Part shown: piece after piece, positions 1-6,970 of the stretch
Position numbering within the stretch: the stretch's first letter is position 1
Layout: each line of letters starts with the position of its first letter
Assembly (NCBI GenBank): GCA_031269165.1
Contig: JAISZQ010000169.1
Location: forward strand, 1-30,092
Reading direction: 5' to 3'
Source: Spirochaetaceae bacterium
GTDB lineage: Bacteria > Spirochaetota > Spirochaetia > Treponematales > Breznakiellaceae
Length of the DNA stretch: 30,092 bases
Translations under genes and position numbers: made by a program
Notes under the pieces: model-generated
Seen by the model: the letters and a program-made list of their open reading frames with translations, nothing else
What the model was told of the DNA's origin: nothing
Database searches by the model: none

Positions 1-2
1 AA

Positions 3-89
3 ATCACCGATGAAGATTTTGAGAAACTAAACATTATTAAGGCTGATTTTCATGGTGAATGGAATTACTCTGTTGTTGCTAACCTTTAG
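3..89 (+). pseudogene. C-terminal end of an ISAzo13-like transposase (cut by window edge)
   Basis: An open frame enters from the left edge and runs for 28 codons to a TAG. The end reads KADFHGEWNYSVVANL. A short conserved tail of the type FHGEWNYTI closes transposases of the ISAzo13 (rhodopirellula-type DDE) family, which is the basis for the call. The catalytic domain lies outside the window, so it cannot be told whether the transposase is intact. The DNA here is AT-rich compared with the next genes. The terminal inverted repeat of the element was not identified in the following 130 bases. Confidence 0.5.
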
Positions 90-523
90 TTGTCAATTTT
101 ATTTAGTAACAATCCCTAATTCTCTTGGTAATCGCATAAAAGCCTCCACAGTATATATGCGATTGGGAACCGTCCTGCTTTAATCAAACGGGAAAAAAGC
201 GCAAAAAATGCAAAAAAGGGAAGACTTTGAAACGGGCTCAGATTTCACCGATTCAGCGGGGCTTAAGTACGAAAAATCAGTGTAATCTGGATCGCCATAC
301 AGGGCACAATCTGTGGATCATTTTTTATATGAGGCTACTTCAACCCCCTCTCCAAAAAAACGGAACGCAAGCCTCCGCCGTGATTCGGGGCCGGGGCGCG
401 GCACACCTACGGTATGCGGCACCCTGTAGGTGTGCCGCAACTTGTCAATGCACATTGCCGAGTCCCCCTTTTGCTGGATTTTGAAACAGGCTCATAATAC
501 CAATTGACACGCTCTATTCCCGC
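90..523. other. Gene-free repeat-rich stretch
   Basis: No gene is supported here; the 85-codon open frame at 227-484 is made of repeat sequence. The stretch holds a hairpin at 130-164 (arms AATCGCATA/TATGCGATT), A-rich runs at 184-220, two same-orientation copies of the TTTGAAACRGGCTCA terminal motif (about 226-240 and 480-495), and a 13-bp perfect hairpin at 398-438 (left arm 398-410, right arm 426-438, loop 411-425). Confidence 0.6.
398..438. repeat. Perfect 13-bp-arm hairpin
   Basis: GCGGCACACCTAC at 398-410 is the exact reverse complement of 426-438, with a 15-base loop. It sits in sequence resembling the other GC-rich intergenic elements here (a segment like CAAGCCTCCGCCGTGATTCG lies to its left). 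There is no T-run after it, so a simple intrinsic terminator is unlikely. Confidence 0.7.
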
Positions 524-1558
524 TTATGTTCCGCTCAAGGAAAACCAGCGGGAAATGAAATACGCGCCGTTTACGAGGCCGGTTCCGTTGGCGAGGGCGA
601 GGGCGGTCATCAGGACGAGCCAGACGGACGTGCCGATGGTGAAGGGTTTCCTTTTGCGGGCGAGGTTGACGGCAAAGGGGACGAGCGCGAGGAGGAGAAA
701 TAGCGAGGCGGGGATGAGGCGCACGTCCGCGCCGCCGCTTTGCGCCCATCGGGAGAGCGCGTCCCCGGTGTTTTGGACAACGGCGTTTAAGAGGGCGAAT
801 TTGCCCCCCGCCATGAACGCGCCGACGGCGATGAGGAACCCGCCGCTTGTGCATTTGATGGCTTTGGGCGTCCTGCCGAATGCGGGGAAGCGGTCGAGGA
901 GGGTGCTCCAGAAAACGCTTGCCGCGAGGAACGGAACGCCGAGCCCTGCCGAATACGCGACGAGATAGACGGCGGACAATCCCAGCGTCTCGCTTTGACC
1001 GGCGAGGAGGAGAATGCTGCCCAGAAACACCCCGACACAGGGGGTCCAGCCCGCGCCAAACGCCAGCCCCACGAGGAACGATCCCAAAAACCCTTTGGGG
1101 CGGTTTACCGGATGCAGCAAGGCGTTATCCCCGGCGGCGAGGACGGAATGTTTCGGCGTGCAGGAAGCGCACCGCTCGTTTCCGTCGTCGTATTTCAGAA
1201 ACGGGATAAACGGGAAGAGGATGTTGACCCCCAAGAGCATCACGACGACCCCGGCAACGATGTTCAAGATGTGGTTCAGCCCGCCCAGAAAGAACATGAA
1301 GCCGTAGAGCACGATGCTCAGCGCGACAAACACGACGGTGAAGCCCAGTATGAAGAAAAGCGTCGCGCTGACGGCATTGACCCGCCGTCGCCGAACGGCA
1401 TTCTTGTCCCCCGTACCATTTTCGCCTCCCGCGCCGGTGCCGCTGATAAAGAAGAGATAACTCGACAGGAGCGGCAACACGCACGGCGAAACAAAGGACA
1501 AAAGCCCGGCAAAAAAAGCGGTCGCAATGGACAGGTTCACGCTCAGATTAACGTTCAT
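524..1558 (-). CDS. CcdA/DsbD-type membrane thiol-disulfide carrier
   Basis: A 344-residue polytopic membrane protein of the CcdA/DsbD transmembrane family, which passes electrons from cytoplasmic thioredoxin across the membrane to extracytoplasmic thioredoxin-like proteins. Both hallmark half-sites are visible: SFVSPCVLPLL with Cys26 in the first helix, and GAGWTPCVGVFLG with Cys174 in the fourth. These are the expected redox pair of the two pseudo-symmetric repeats. Between them is a hydrophilic loop with an extra CASC pair (Cys130, Cys133), not part of the core family signature. The tail from about residue 240 adds two or more helices, so it is longer than minimal CcdA (about 230 residues). 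The start follows AAGGGA and is 11 bases after the thioredoxin gene, so the two are an operon and probably redox partners. Confidence 0.88.
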   Translation of the reverse strand: MNVNLSVNLSIATAFFAGLLSFVSPCVLPLLSSYLFFISGTGAGGENGTGDKNAVRRRRVNAVSATLFFILGFTVVFVALSIVLYGFMFFLGGLNHILNIVAGVVVMLLGVNILFPFIPFLKYDDGNERCASCTPKHSVLAAGDNALLHPVNRPKGFLGSFLVGLAFGAGWTPCVGVFLGSILLLAGQSETLGLSAVYLVAYSAGLGVPFLAASVFWSTLLDRFPAFGRTPKAIKCTSGGFLIAVGAFMAGGKFALLNAVVQNTGDALSRWAQSGGADVRLIPASLFLLLALVPFAVNLARKRKPFTIGTSVWLVLMTALALANGTGLVNGAYFISRWFSLSGT

Positions 1559-1569
1559 GGGTTGTTCCC

Positions 1570-2148
1570 TTAATCGTTGCCGGATTTAACGTTCCGGCTC
1601 AGCAACTTTTCAAACGCGGCGATCATCTTCTCTGTGTTCCAGTCCCGCGCGCCGGCGGCGTAGGCGATCATCGTGCCGTCCCGGTCCAGAATGCACGTTG
1701 TGGGAACAGCCTTGACACCGTACTGCCCGCCCGCCAAACCTCTGGTATCCAGCAGCACGGGAAACGTCAGCCCGTTTTCGCGCAGATAATTCCGCACGAC
1801 ATCCTCGCGTTCCATAAGGTCAACCGCCACCAGCGCAAGCCCCCGGTCTTTGAACCGCTGATAGAGCGCCTCCATAGACGGCATTTCCGCACGGCAAGGC
1901 GGGCACCACGTCGCCCAAAAATTGAGAAAAACGACCTGTCCCGTGAGTTGGCTCAACGTGACCGCGTCCCCGTCGACAGCCTTAAGCGTCCAGTCCGGCG
2001 CCGGTTGCTTCGCGTTCAGCAAAGGCAGCCCCGCCTCGGCAAACGCCTTTTTCACATCCTCGCCCACATCCATACGTCCGGCAGAATCGGCGCAAGCGGC
2101 GTAGGAAACCATCGTCAAACACAATGCCAGCAAAAGCATGTTGTTCAT
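1570..2148 (-). CDS. TlpA/ResA-like extracytoplasmic thioredoxin
   Basis: A 192-residue thioredoxin-fold protein with an N-terminal hydrophobic export signal (about residues 3-19) ending near SYAACADSAG. The Cys there could be a relaxed spirochaetal lipobox or simply precede a signal peptidase I site. The active site is WCPPC at 81-85 inside FLNFWATWCPPCRAEMP, and the cis-proline is in AVPTTCILD (Pro149). These fit the AhpC-TSA/redoxin TlpA-ResA branch, which reduces cytochrome c apoproteins or other exported disulfides. The start at 2148 is preferred over an upstream in-frame ATG at 2181 because GAGGTG lies just upstream of it and a signal peptide then begins at once. It is transcribed with the CcdA-type gene, its expected electron donor. 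Confidence 0.9.
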   Translation of the reverse strand: MNNMLLLALCLTMVSYAACADSAGRMDVGEDVKKAFAEAGLPLLNAKQPAPDWTLKAVDGDAVTLSQLTGQVVFLNFWATWCPPCRAEMPSMEALYQRFKDRGLALVAVDLMEREDVVRNYLRENGLTFPVLLDTRGLAGGQYGVKAVPTTCILDRDGTMIAYAAGARDWNTEKMIAAFEKLLSRNVKSGND

Positions 2149-2192
2149 AAACACCTCGCAAAAATAACATGATTTCGACAATTTAAGAATAA

Positions 2193-2473
2193 GAGCCCGT
2201 TCAAAATCTCAGCAAAAAGGGGGAAGTTTCCCCCTTCGCTCCGGCCTTCGCCCTCCGCTATCCCCCTCTACGGGGACAAAACCATGCGGTGCATGATTTT
2301 GTGGGCGTACCCAAAGCGTCCACGGACGGACGCAGGACTGAGTGCGCCCCGGCCCGGAAGTCCGAAGCAGGACGCTGAGGGTTGTAGGCCAGACCCCCGA
2401 AGGCATCCTAACGGATGCCCCGCCCCCGGATCACGGCGGAGGCTTGCATCCCGTGGGGGTTTTGAACAGGCTC
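2193..2473. mobile_element. MITE-like element with terminal inverted repeats and 9-bp target duplication
   Basis: The 281-bp element starts GAGCCCGTTCAAAA and ends TTTTGAACAGGCTC, 14-bp inverted ends with one mismatch. It is flanked on both sides by TAAGAATAA (2184-2192 and 2474-2482), a 9-bp direct repeat expected of transposition. It encodes no plausible protein, so it is non-autonomous. Inside is a GC-rich body with alternating G5 and C5 blocks and a 12-bp near-perfect hairpin at 2276-2302. The same ends recur near 23.3, 23.65, 28.1 and 28.3 kb, and in bare-hairpin form elsewhere. The cognate transposase is not in the window. Confidence 0.8.
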
Positions 2474-2560
2474 TAAGAATAAGGCGGAGTATGCCGCGCC
2501 TCCGGTTCAATGCGGCGCGAGGAACAGACCCCGGGTCAAGCGTCAACGCTCGACCCGGTC

Positions 2561-2589
2561 AATATAATCAAAACCCGCCCAAAAGTCAA
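2561..2589 (-). promoter_or_regulatory. Sigma-70-type promoter for the thioredoxin-CcdA operon
   Basis: On the minus strand TTGACT (2589-2584), a 17-base spacer and TATATT (2566-2561) form a near-consensus promoter reading toward the thioredoxin gene. A stem CCGGGTC/GACCCGG with an inner AGCGT/ACGCT stem (about 2531-2558) sits at the predicted start of transcription. The leader to the start codon is about 400 nt, of which 281 are the inserted element. Confidence 0.5.
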
Positions 2590-2653
2590 GGGAACGGGGA
2601 ACTTTTTTTTTACCTTACCGGGGAAAGTCCATCCCACAGGGGATAACCCCCGC

Positions 2654-2908
2654 TTATGCGGTGAAGTTAAGCAACGATCCCTGGCCTTCACGGAGTTTGG
2701 ACTGCTGGTGTTCGATCATGATGTCCAGTACGCGCAGACTGGTGAGGGGTACGCCCGATTGGCCGTCCGAGGCGGGAACGCCGGAGACATGGCGAAAATG
2801 GGAGTAGATGTACGACTGCGGGGAAACGGCAACCGACATTCTGCCGCCGTGCGCATTCTGAGATATGGCGCTTACCAGTGAAGTAAGCGGGGCGTTGACG
2901 ATTCTCAT
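2654..2908 (-). CDS. Small conserved flagellar-locus protein of unknown function
   Basis: An 84-residue protein read in the same direction as flgG, 52 bases after its stop. It has a strong ribosome site (AAGGAG, 8 bases before ATG) and coding character throughout. It has no signal peptide or membrane segment. It begins MRIVNAPLTSLVSAISQ and ends with a polar helix-like tail. From memory, spirochaetes carry a small conserved hypothetical gene just after flgG and this resembles it, but I cannot name a domain. Co-transcription with flgG from the sigma-28-like promoter is likely. Function is unknown. Confidence 0.7.
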   Translation of the reverse strand: MRIVNAPLTSLVSAISQNAHGGRMSVAVSPQSYIYSHFRHVSGVPASDGQSGVPLTSLRVLDIMIEHQQSKLREGQGSLLNFTA

Positions 2909-2960
2909 AGTTTCTCTCCTTAATCTATCGTATTCTTCTTTTTAATCATTGTCGTTTGAA

Positions 2961-3755
2961 CTACCGTTTTAATCCGGTGGCCGTGCCGAGCATATTGTCG
3001 CTGGTTTGGATCGTCTTGCTGTTGAATTCGTAGGCGCGTTGGGCGACGATGAGATCGACCATCGCCTTCACGGTGGATACGTTGCTCATTTCCAGCGTCT
3101 TGTGGATGGTTAGTCCCATGCCGTTGAAGCCGGGACGGTCGCCGATTGCCTCGCCTGACGCCTGCGACACCTTGAACAGGTTCTCGCCGACTGCGGACAA
3201 CCCCACCGGGTTGGGAAAGCGGTACAACTCGATTTGGCCGACGTTTACCGGGTCGTCCGAGCCGGGCAGTTTCACGGTAACGAGGCCCTGTTTGGTGACC
3301 GCCACCGTCTGGGGCAGAAACCCTTCCGGCATCACAATATCCGGCAAGACCCAGTAACCGTTGCTCGTCACGAGGCGGCCGTCCTCGTCAATCTTGAACG
3401 CGCCGTCTCGGGTATAGGCGTAACTCCCGTCATACATCTGGATGCGGAAAAAGCCTTCGCCCTCAATGGCGAGGTCGCTGATGTTGTCGGTAACCTGAAG
3501 CGCCCCCTGGGTAAAAATCCGTTGTGTCGCGGCAACCTTTACCCCATGACCCATCTGGATTCCCACCGGCACCACGGTATCCTCAGTCGCGGGCGTCCCG
3601 GCCACGCGGATCGTCTGGTAGAGCAGATCCTCAAAGTCAGTCCGCACCTGCTTATACCCCGCCGTGTTGACGTTGGCGAGATTGTTCGAGATAGTGTCAA
3701 TGTTCGTCTGTTGCCCAATCATGCCGGCCGCGCCGGTCCATAAACTTCGTACCAT
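2961..3755 (-). CDS. flgG: Flagellar distal rod protein FlgG
   Basis: A 264-residue protein collinear with FlgG, which builds the distal rod of the (here periplasmic) flagellum. The N-terminal rod signature is clear: GMIGQQTNIDTISNNLANVN with the ANVNTxGYK pattern at about 27-35. The family C-terminal motif is VDLIVAQRAYEFNSKTIQTS near 234-253, followed by a short MLGTATGLKR tail. The length equals the usual 260-265. The start follows AAGGAAA. In many spirochaetes a flgF/flhO-type gene lies immediately upstream; here that position is occupied by repeats. A candidate sigma-28 promoter lies 28 bases upstream. Confidence 0.96.
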   Translation of the reverse strand: MVRSLWTGAAGMIGQQTNIDTISNNLANVNTAGYKQVRTDFEDLLYQTIRVAGTPATEDTVVPVGIQMGHGVKVAATQRIFTQGALQVTDNISDLAIEGEGFFRIQMYDGSYAYTRDGAFKIDEDGRLVTSNGYWVLPDIVMPEGFLPQTVAVTKQGLVTVKLPGSDDPVNVGQIELYRFPNPVGLSAVGENLFKVSQASGEAIGDRPGFNGMGLTIHKTLEMSNVSTVKAMVDLIVAQRAYEFNSKTIQTSDNMLGTATGLKR

Positions 3756-3782
3756 AGTAAATTATGTTTCCTTCTAGTACGA

Positions 3783-3809
3783 TTGTCGGATTTTGCGGGC
3801 CGGAGTTTA
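3783..3809 (-). promoter_or_regulatory. Sigma-28 (FliA)-like promoter of flgG
   Basis: On the minus strand TAAA (3809-3806), exactly 15 bases, then TCCGACAA (3790-3783). The flagellar sigma-28 consensus is TAAA-N15-GCCGATAA, so four of four and six of eight positions match with ideal spacing. The predicted transcript would begin about 20 bases before the flgG start codon, leaving room only for its ribosome site. Confidence 0.55.
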
Positions 3810-3994
3810 GCCTGTTGTGGTCGTTTTTAGCCAACAGTGGTTCGTCGTCAGGGGGTATAGTCGTTCTCCTTAAGAATACCTAAAGAGGGGAACGGCAACA
3901 GGTTGCCGCGTCTCCCCCTTCGCTCCGGCCCGCCGCTTGCGCTTAGGGGCCTTCGCTATCCCCCTCTGCGGGGGTCAGCCCCCCGCAACGCCCC

Positions 3995-4121
3995 CTGTCA
4001 ACAACTTAAGCAAAAAGAAAAAAAAGGTCTACGGATTTTCGCGGATTAACACGGATCGAGCGGGGTATAATCCGTGAAAATCCGCGTCAATCCGCGGACA
4101 AAATTCTTAAGTTGTTGACAG
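3995..4121. mobile_element. Short inverted-repeat element, family B
   Basis: CTGTCAACAACTTAAG at 3995-4010 and its exact reverse complement at 4106-4121 enclose about 95 bases that are themselves rich in palindromes of the GGATTTTCGCGGATTAAC type. The same 16-bp ends enclose 23459-23618, and a solo right end lies at 4267-4282. No protein is encoded. No clean target duplication is seen, but CCGCAACGCCCC occurs on both sides. Confidence 0.75.
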
Positions 4122-4202
4122 TGCCGCAACGCCCCCGTACCTCGGCGGGACCAAGGTGTGGAGTTTTGGAAAAGCAGACCTAGCCCGCCCGAAACTCCCG
4201 AA

Positions 4203-4221
4203 GCAAACCCGTAGGGTTTGC
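4203..4221. repeat. Hairpin with GTA loop (variable-stem class)
   Basis: GCAAACCC-GTA-GGGTTTGC, 8-bp perfect arms. The flanks GAAACTCC.GAA on the left and G.C.GCAAC on the right also flank the hairpin at 5456-5470, whose stem is different. Confidence 0.65.
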
Positions 4222-4293
4222 GTCCGCAACACCCCCGGCACTTTGGTGTTTGTTATTTTCCATTTCCTTAAGTTGTTGACAGTGGGCGGTACC

Positions 4294-4373
4294 GTCATTG
4301 CGAGTAGCGAAGCGGCGAAGCAATCCAGACAGGGCATTCCCGCACTGGATTGCTTCGCTTTGCTCGCAATGAC
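4294..4373. repeat. GTCATTGCGAG palindromic repeat
   Basis: Starts GTCATTGCGAG and ends CTCGCAATGAC, with AAGCAATCCAG and CTGGATTGCTTC as inner arms. Members of this family recur at 5343-5511, 8578-8654, 10594-10626 (half), 12871-12951, 13010-13091 and 27929-28040. Confidence 0.8.
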
Positions 4374-4557
4374 GGCCGGGATGAGCGGGGTTTGGAGGAG
4401 ATGGCCGCCTGATGGCGGATAGAGGGGTTAACCGCGAAGGCGAATAAGGCGAAGAAGGGCGGTTGCTGATGGGCGGGGTTGCGGGGGATGGCCCATTCTT
4501 TTAGACAGAAGATGGGGGTCCACAGATTGCGCCTGATGGCGGTCCTGATTACACGGA

Positions 4558-5335
4558 TTATGGATTCGCGGGGTTGTGGGGGCTTGACGTTTCGTCTGAG
4601 TTATCCGATAATAGAGTATCCCCGCCAAGGGCAGACGGATATTGATAGGAATTGAGCCTGTCCAGAAGTGCCGTCTGCTCCGGGGTTATATCTTTCGCAA
4701 CGTACAAAATGGCTTCTTTTGATGCTTCATGGTTTTCATAGCAAAAAACGGTGGTAACGGCGTTTACTTCGAGTTTGTCCATAATGTAGACACATTATGG
4801 ACAAACTTCCTTAAAAAACACATTTGCGAATGCAAATGCAATGTCTGACCGCAAAGTAACCGACTTTGTGGACAGACACTACTTCCCTGTTCCTTGAGGG
4901 CTTCTTAACATCAACTCCCGCGACTATCCAGTTTTCATTCACTTTGACGCTGGTGAAAAACCGAAACCCCTTGCCATATCTTGAGATTGCAAACGGGCGC
5001 GCGATTTCTTTTGAAAGCTGTTTCCATTGTTCCCCGGTTAAATCGTGTGCCGTGTCTTTGCCAAGATGCCGGGATATAACGCCGTAACGGATAGAGAAAT
5101 AGTCGCCCCGTATTCCCATCTGTTTCAAAAATTGCGGGGTTTCCGCCACATTGAAAAAACGTCTTTGAAACTCTTTTCTCTGTTGTTCGCCGCCGTTTTT
5201 TATCACGCCTATGATTTTATCTATGTTTCCTGTCAGGCTTTCCGGCCTCTTTTTTTCGTCCATCTTCTCAATTATCGGCTTGTTCCACGCTGGGGCGCGT
5301 TCGATAAGGGATAAGAGACGGGCGGGTTTGCGGGG
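4558..5335 (-). pseudogene. Broken gene, possible phage MuF-C-like domain
   Basis: Two minus-strand frames hold pieces of what looks like one protein. The upstream piece (to 4811; an internal ATG is at 5263) reads through ETPQFLKQMGIRGDYFSIRY, then HDLTGEQWKQL and REVVSVHK. The second piece (4558-4782, another frame) begins KLEVNAVTTVFCYENHEA. The pattern of HxLTxEQWxxL followed by a two-strand WIVAGVDV and xVNAVxTVF resembles the MuF-C domain found at the ends of phage head-morphogenesis and toxin proteins; this is recalled similarity only. The 5' part has been replaced by the palindromic repeat at 5343-5511. The two pieces are separated by an insertion that includes a perfect 15-bp hairpin at 4773-4806. 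The ATG of the second piece lies inside that hairpin, so it is not a credible start. Confidence 0.45.
4773..4806. repeat. Perfect 15-bp hairpin splitting the pseudogene
   Basis: GTTTGTCCATAATGT (4773-4787), loop AGAC, and its exact reverse complement (4792-4806). It lies where the two halves of the broken gene separate. Confidence 0.75.
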
Positions 5336-5342
5336 GATGGGT

Positions 5343-5511
5343 GTCATTGCGAGGCGGCGGCAACTTGCCGTCGGCGAAGCAATCCAGACGAGGTGGTGCC
5401 TTTCAGTCATGGAGTTTCGCAATAAGCGGGTGAAACCCGCCGCGAAACTCCAGAAGCAGACGTAGTCTGCGACGGCAACGCCCGCGACTGCTTCGTTTTG
5501 CTCGCAATGAC
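5343..5511. repeat. GTCATTGCGAG palindromic repeat carrying nested hairpins
   Basis: The outer ends GTCATTGCGAG and CTCGCAATGAC match the family. The interior is expanded by a nested stem GGAGTTTCGC/GCGAAACTCC, inner GCGGGT/ACCCGC, and then GCAGAC-GTA-GTCTGC at 5456-5470. This copy has replaced the 5' end of the neighbouring broken gene. Confidence 0.75.
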
Positions 5512-5554
5512 GGGCGGTTTGCTTGTAATGACCTCTTACCTCTGATCTCTCCTC

Positions 5555-5573
5555 TTGCACCGTATCGGTGCAA
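5555..5573. promoter_or_regulatory. Operator-like palindrome upstream of the lipoprotein/PTS genes
   Basis: TTGCACCG-TAT-CGGTGCAA, perfect 8-bp arms around a 3-base centre, 74 bases before the lipoprotein start codon. Its size and symmetry fit a dimeric repressor site. No near-consensus promoter is evident beside it and no second copy was noticed in the window. Confidence 0.35.
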
Positions 5574-5647
5574 ATGTTTATCCGCATGGCGCACAACAGC
5601 GTGCTACCATACTATCATCAAACATTTTTGACAGGAGGTTCTATTTT

Positions 5648-6580
5648 ATGGAACAGATAAAAAAGGCGTTATTGTTGTGTATGGCGGTATCTATTGGCCT
5701 GGTTCTGGCCGGGTGCGCCGGCACTCAGTCGGCGGCAAAAAGCGGTCCGTCGGCGGAAGTTTCACGGCCGACCCCGAATGACGCCGTATTTGCAAACCGG
5801 CAACCAATGCGGATTGAGGGGCTTGATAATATTCGTGATATTGGCGGGTATAAAACTGCGGACGGCAAGACGGTGAAGAAAGGGCTTTTATACCGGGCGG
5901 ACGCCCTTTCAAAAATGACCCCCAATGGCATCGCGCAATTTGAACGGCTCAACATCGGCTATATATTCGATCTCCGCTCCGATGGTGAAATTGCCCGGAA
6001 ACCCGACCCTGCCATCAAAGGGGCGGCCTATTACCAAACCCGTGTAGCCGATACTACGGCCACGCTGATATGGCCTTCCACGGACGAAGAAACCTACGCG
6101 TTTTATTCCGGGCCCGCTTCCCGCAATTATTACATTGCCGCCTCCGAGTATATGGTCATTGCCACCCAGTCACGGGAATCCTTGAAAACCATTTTGACCA
6201 TTGCCCGGGAAAACAAAGAAAGCAAAGGGCTCATCTGGCATTGCAGCGGCGGCAAAGATCGTACCGGTTATATTTCCGCTGTTTTCCTTTCCCTGCTTGG
6301 TGTTGACAACGAGACCATTATCCAAGAATATCTCTTGACCAATATTGACCGCAAGGAATTTGACGAAAAAGAGCGGGAATATATGGATGCGGAATATTTT
6401 CACGGCGATAAAACGATGATGGAAGGATTTCTCGCGGTGCAAGAGGCCCGCCGGGAATATGTGGACATATTTCTTTCGGGAATCCAGAACCTCTACGGCA
6501 CGGTGGATAATTACGTCATTACGGAACTTGGACTTACTCAGGAAGACTTGAATAGCATCAAGTCTCTGTATACGGAATAA
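5648..6580 (+). CDS. Tyrosine-phosphatase-like lipoprotein
   Basis: A 310-residue protein of the tyrosine-protein phosphatase/Y-phosphatase-3 type, which dephosphorylates phosphotyrosine or phosphoinositides through a Cys-phosphate intermediate. The signature loop is HCSGGKDRTG with nucleophile Cys199 and Arg205. The upstream family motif NIRDIGGYKT is at 61-70, and the Asp of IFDLRSDGE is at 108. The N-terminus is a lipoprotein signal: a hydrophobic stretch ending LVLAGC with Cys23 as the lipidation site, so the enzyme is expected to face the periplasm or surface. The start at 5648 has AGGAGG 8 bases upstream; the open frame continues 31 codons further upstream without a ribosome site. It precedes the PTS genes by a hairpin and about 70 bases, so co-transcription is possible but unproven. 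Confidence 0.88.
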   Translation: MEQIKKALLLCMAVSIGLVLAGCAGTQSAAKSGPSAEVSRPTPNDAVFANRQPMRIEGLDNIRDIGGYKTADGKTVKKGLLYRADALSKMTPNGIAQFERLNIGYIFDLRSDGEIARKPDPAIKGAAYYQTRVADTTATLIWPSTDEETYAFYSGPASRNYYIAASEYMVIATQSRESLKTILTIARENKESKGLIWHCSGGKDRTGYISAVFLSLLGVDNETIIQEYLLTNIDRKEFDEKEREYMDAEYFHGDKTMMEGFLAVQEARREYVDIFLSGIQNLYGTVDNYVITELGLTQEDLNSIKSLYTE

Positions 6581-6583
6581 GCG

Positions 6584-6620
6584 GAGGCTGTTTCAAAACC
6601 TCCCGTTTTGGAACAGTCTC
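6584..6620. repeat. Bare hairpin made of the family A terminal repeats
   Basis: GAGGCTGTTTCAAAAC and GTTTTGGAACAGTCTC pair with two mismatches across a 5-base loop. It begins three bases after the lipoprotein stop codon. The arms match the ends of the 281-bp element at 2193-2473, as if only the ends were retained. It may act as a terminator or processing site between the lipoprotein and the PTS genes. Confidence 0.6.
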
Positions 6621-6652
6621 ATTACTCAGAAACTTTTTATGGAGGCTCTTTT

Positions 6653-6961
6653 ATGGAGAAATTAAACGTTCTTTTGGTGTGCGGGTCCGGCGCGTCTACC
6701 GGGTTTATGGCGGCGAATTTGCGGAAAGAGGCGGGCAAGCAGGGGCTTGACTGGGAAATTGCGGCGCGGAGCGAAACCGAGCTCGAAAGTTTTGATGACG
6801 AGTTAAACTGCGTCATGCTGGGGCCGCACCTTGCGTACTTGCTGGACGAGTTGACGGAACGGTACCGGGGAAAAGACATCAAGGTGGCCGTTATGGAAAA
6901 GCGGTACTATTCGACGCTGGACGGTGCCGAGGCGCTGAAACATATTCGGTCTTTATTTTAG
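6653..6961 (+). CDS. PTS enzyme IIB, lactose/cellobiose family
   Basis: A 102-residue IIB component of the lactose/cellobiose PTS family, which carries phosphate on a cysteine and passes it to the sugar held by IIC. The phosphorylation loop VLLVCGSGASTGFM contains Cys10, at the usual place after the first strand. Length is normal (100-106). The start at 6653 is chosen because GGAGG lies 8 bases upstream; an earlier in-frame ATG at 6608 lies inside the preceding hairpin. IIC follows after 9 bases, and IIA, a glycosidase and HPr lie downstream in one direction. Confidence 0.93.
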   Translation: MEKLNVLLVCGSGASTGFMAANLRKEAGKQGLDWEIAARSETELESFDDELNCVMLGPHLAYLLDELTERYRGKDIKVAVMEKRYYSTLDGAEALKHIRSLF

Positions 6962-6970
6962 GAGGATTTT

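Larger units (their letters stand above)
3756..4557. other. Gene-free mosaic of repeats
   Basis: Apart from the flgG promoter, no gene is supported in these 800 bases. The stretch contains the GC-rich module at 3860-3995 beginning TTCTCCTTAAGAATA (repeated near 27757), the inverted-repeat element at 3995-4121, a solo terminal repeat at 4267-4282, a stem-GTA-stem hairpin at 4203-4221, and a GTCATTGCGAG palindrome at 4294-4373. Confidence 0.7.

Noticed and set aside
227..484. 85-codon plus-strand frame
   Set aside because: It is made of repeat and hairpin DNA, without a ribosome site or recognisable protein features.
2603..2611. T9 run as an intrinsic terminator
   Set aside because: No stable hairpin stands directly before it on the plus strand, and the genes on both sides are on the minus strand.
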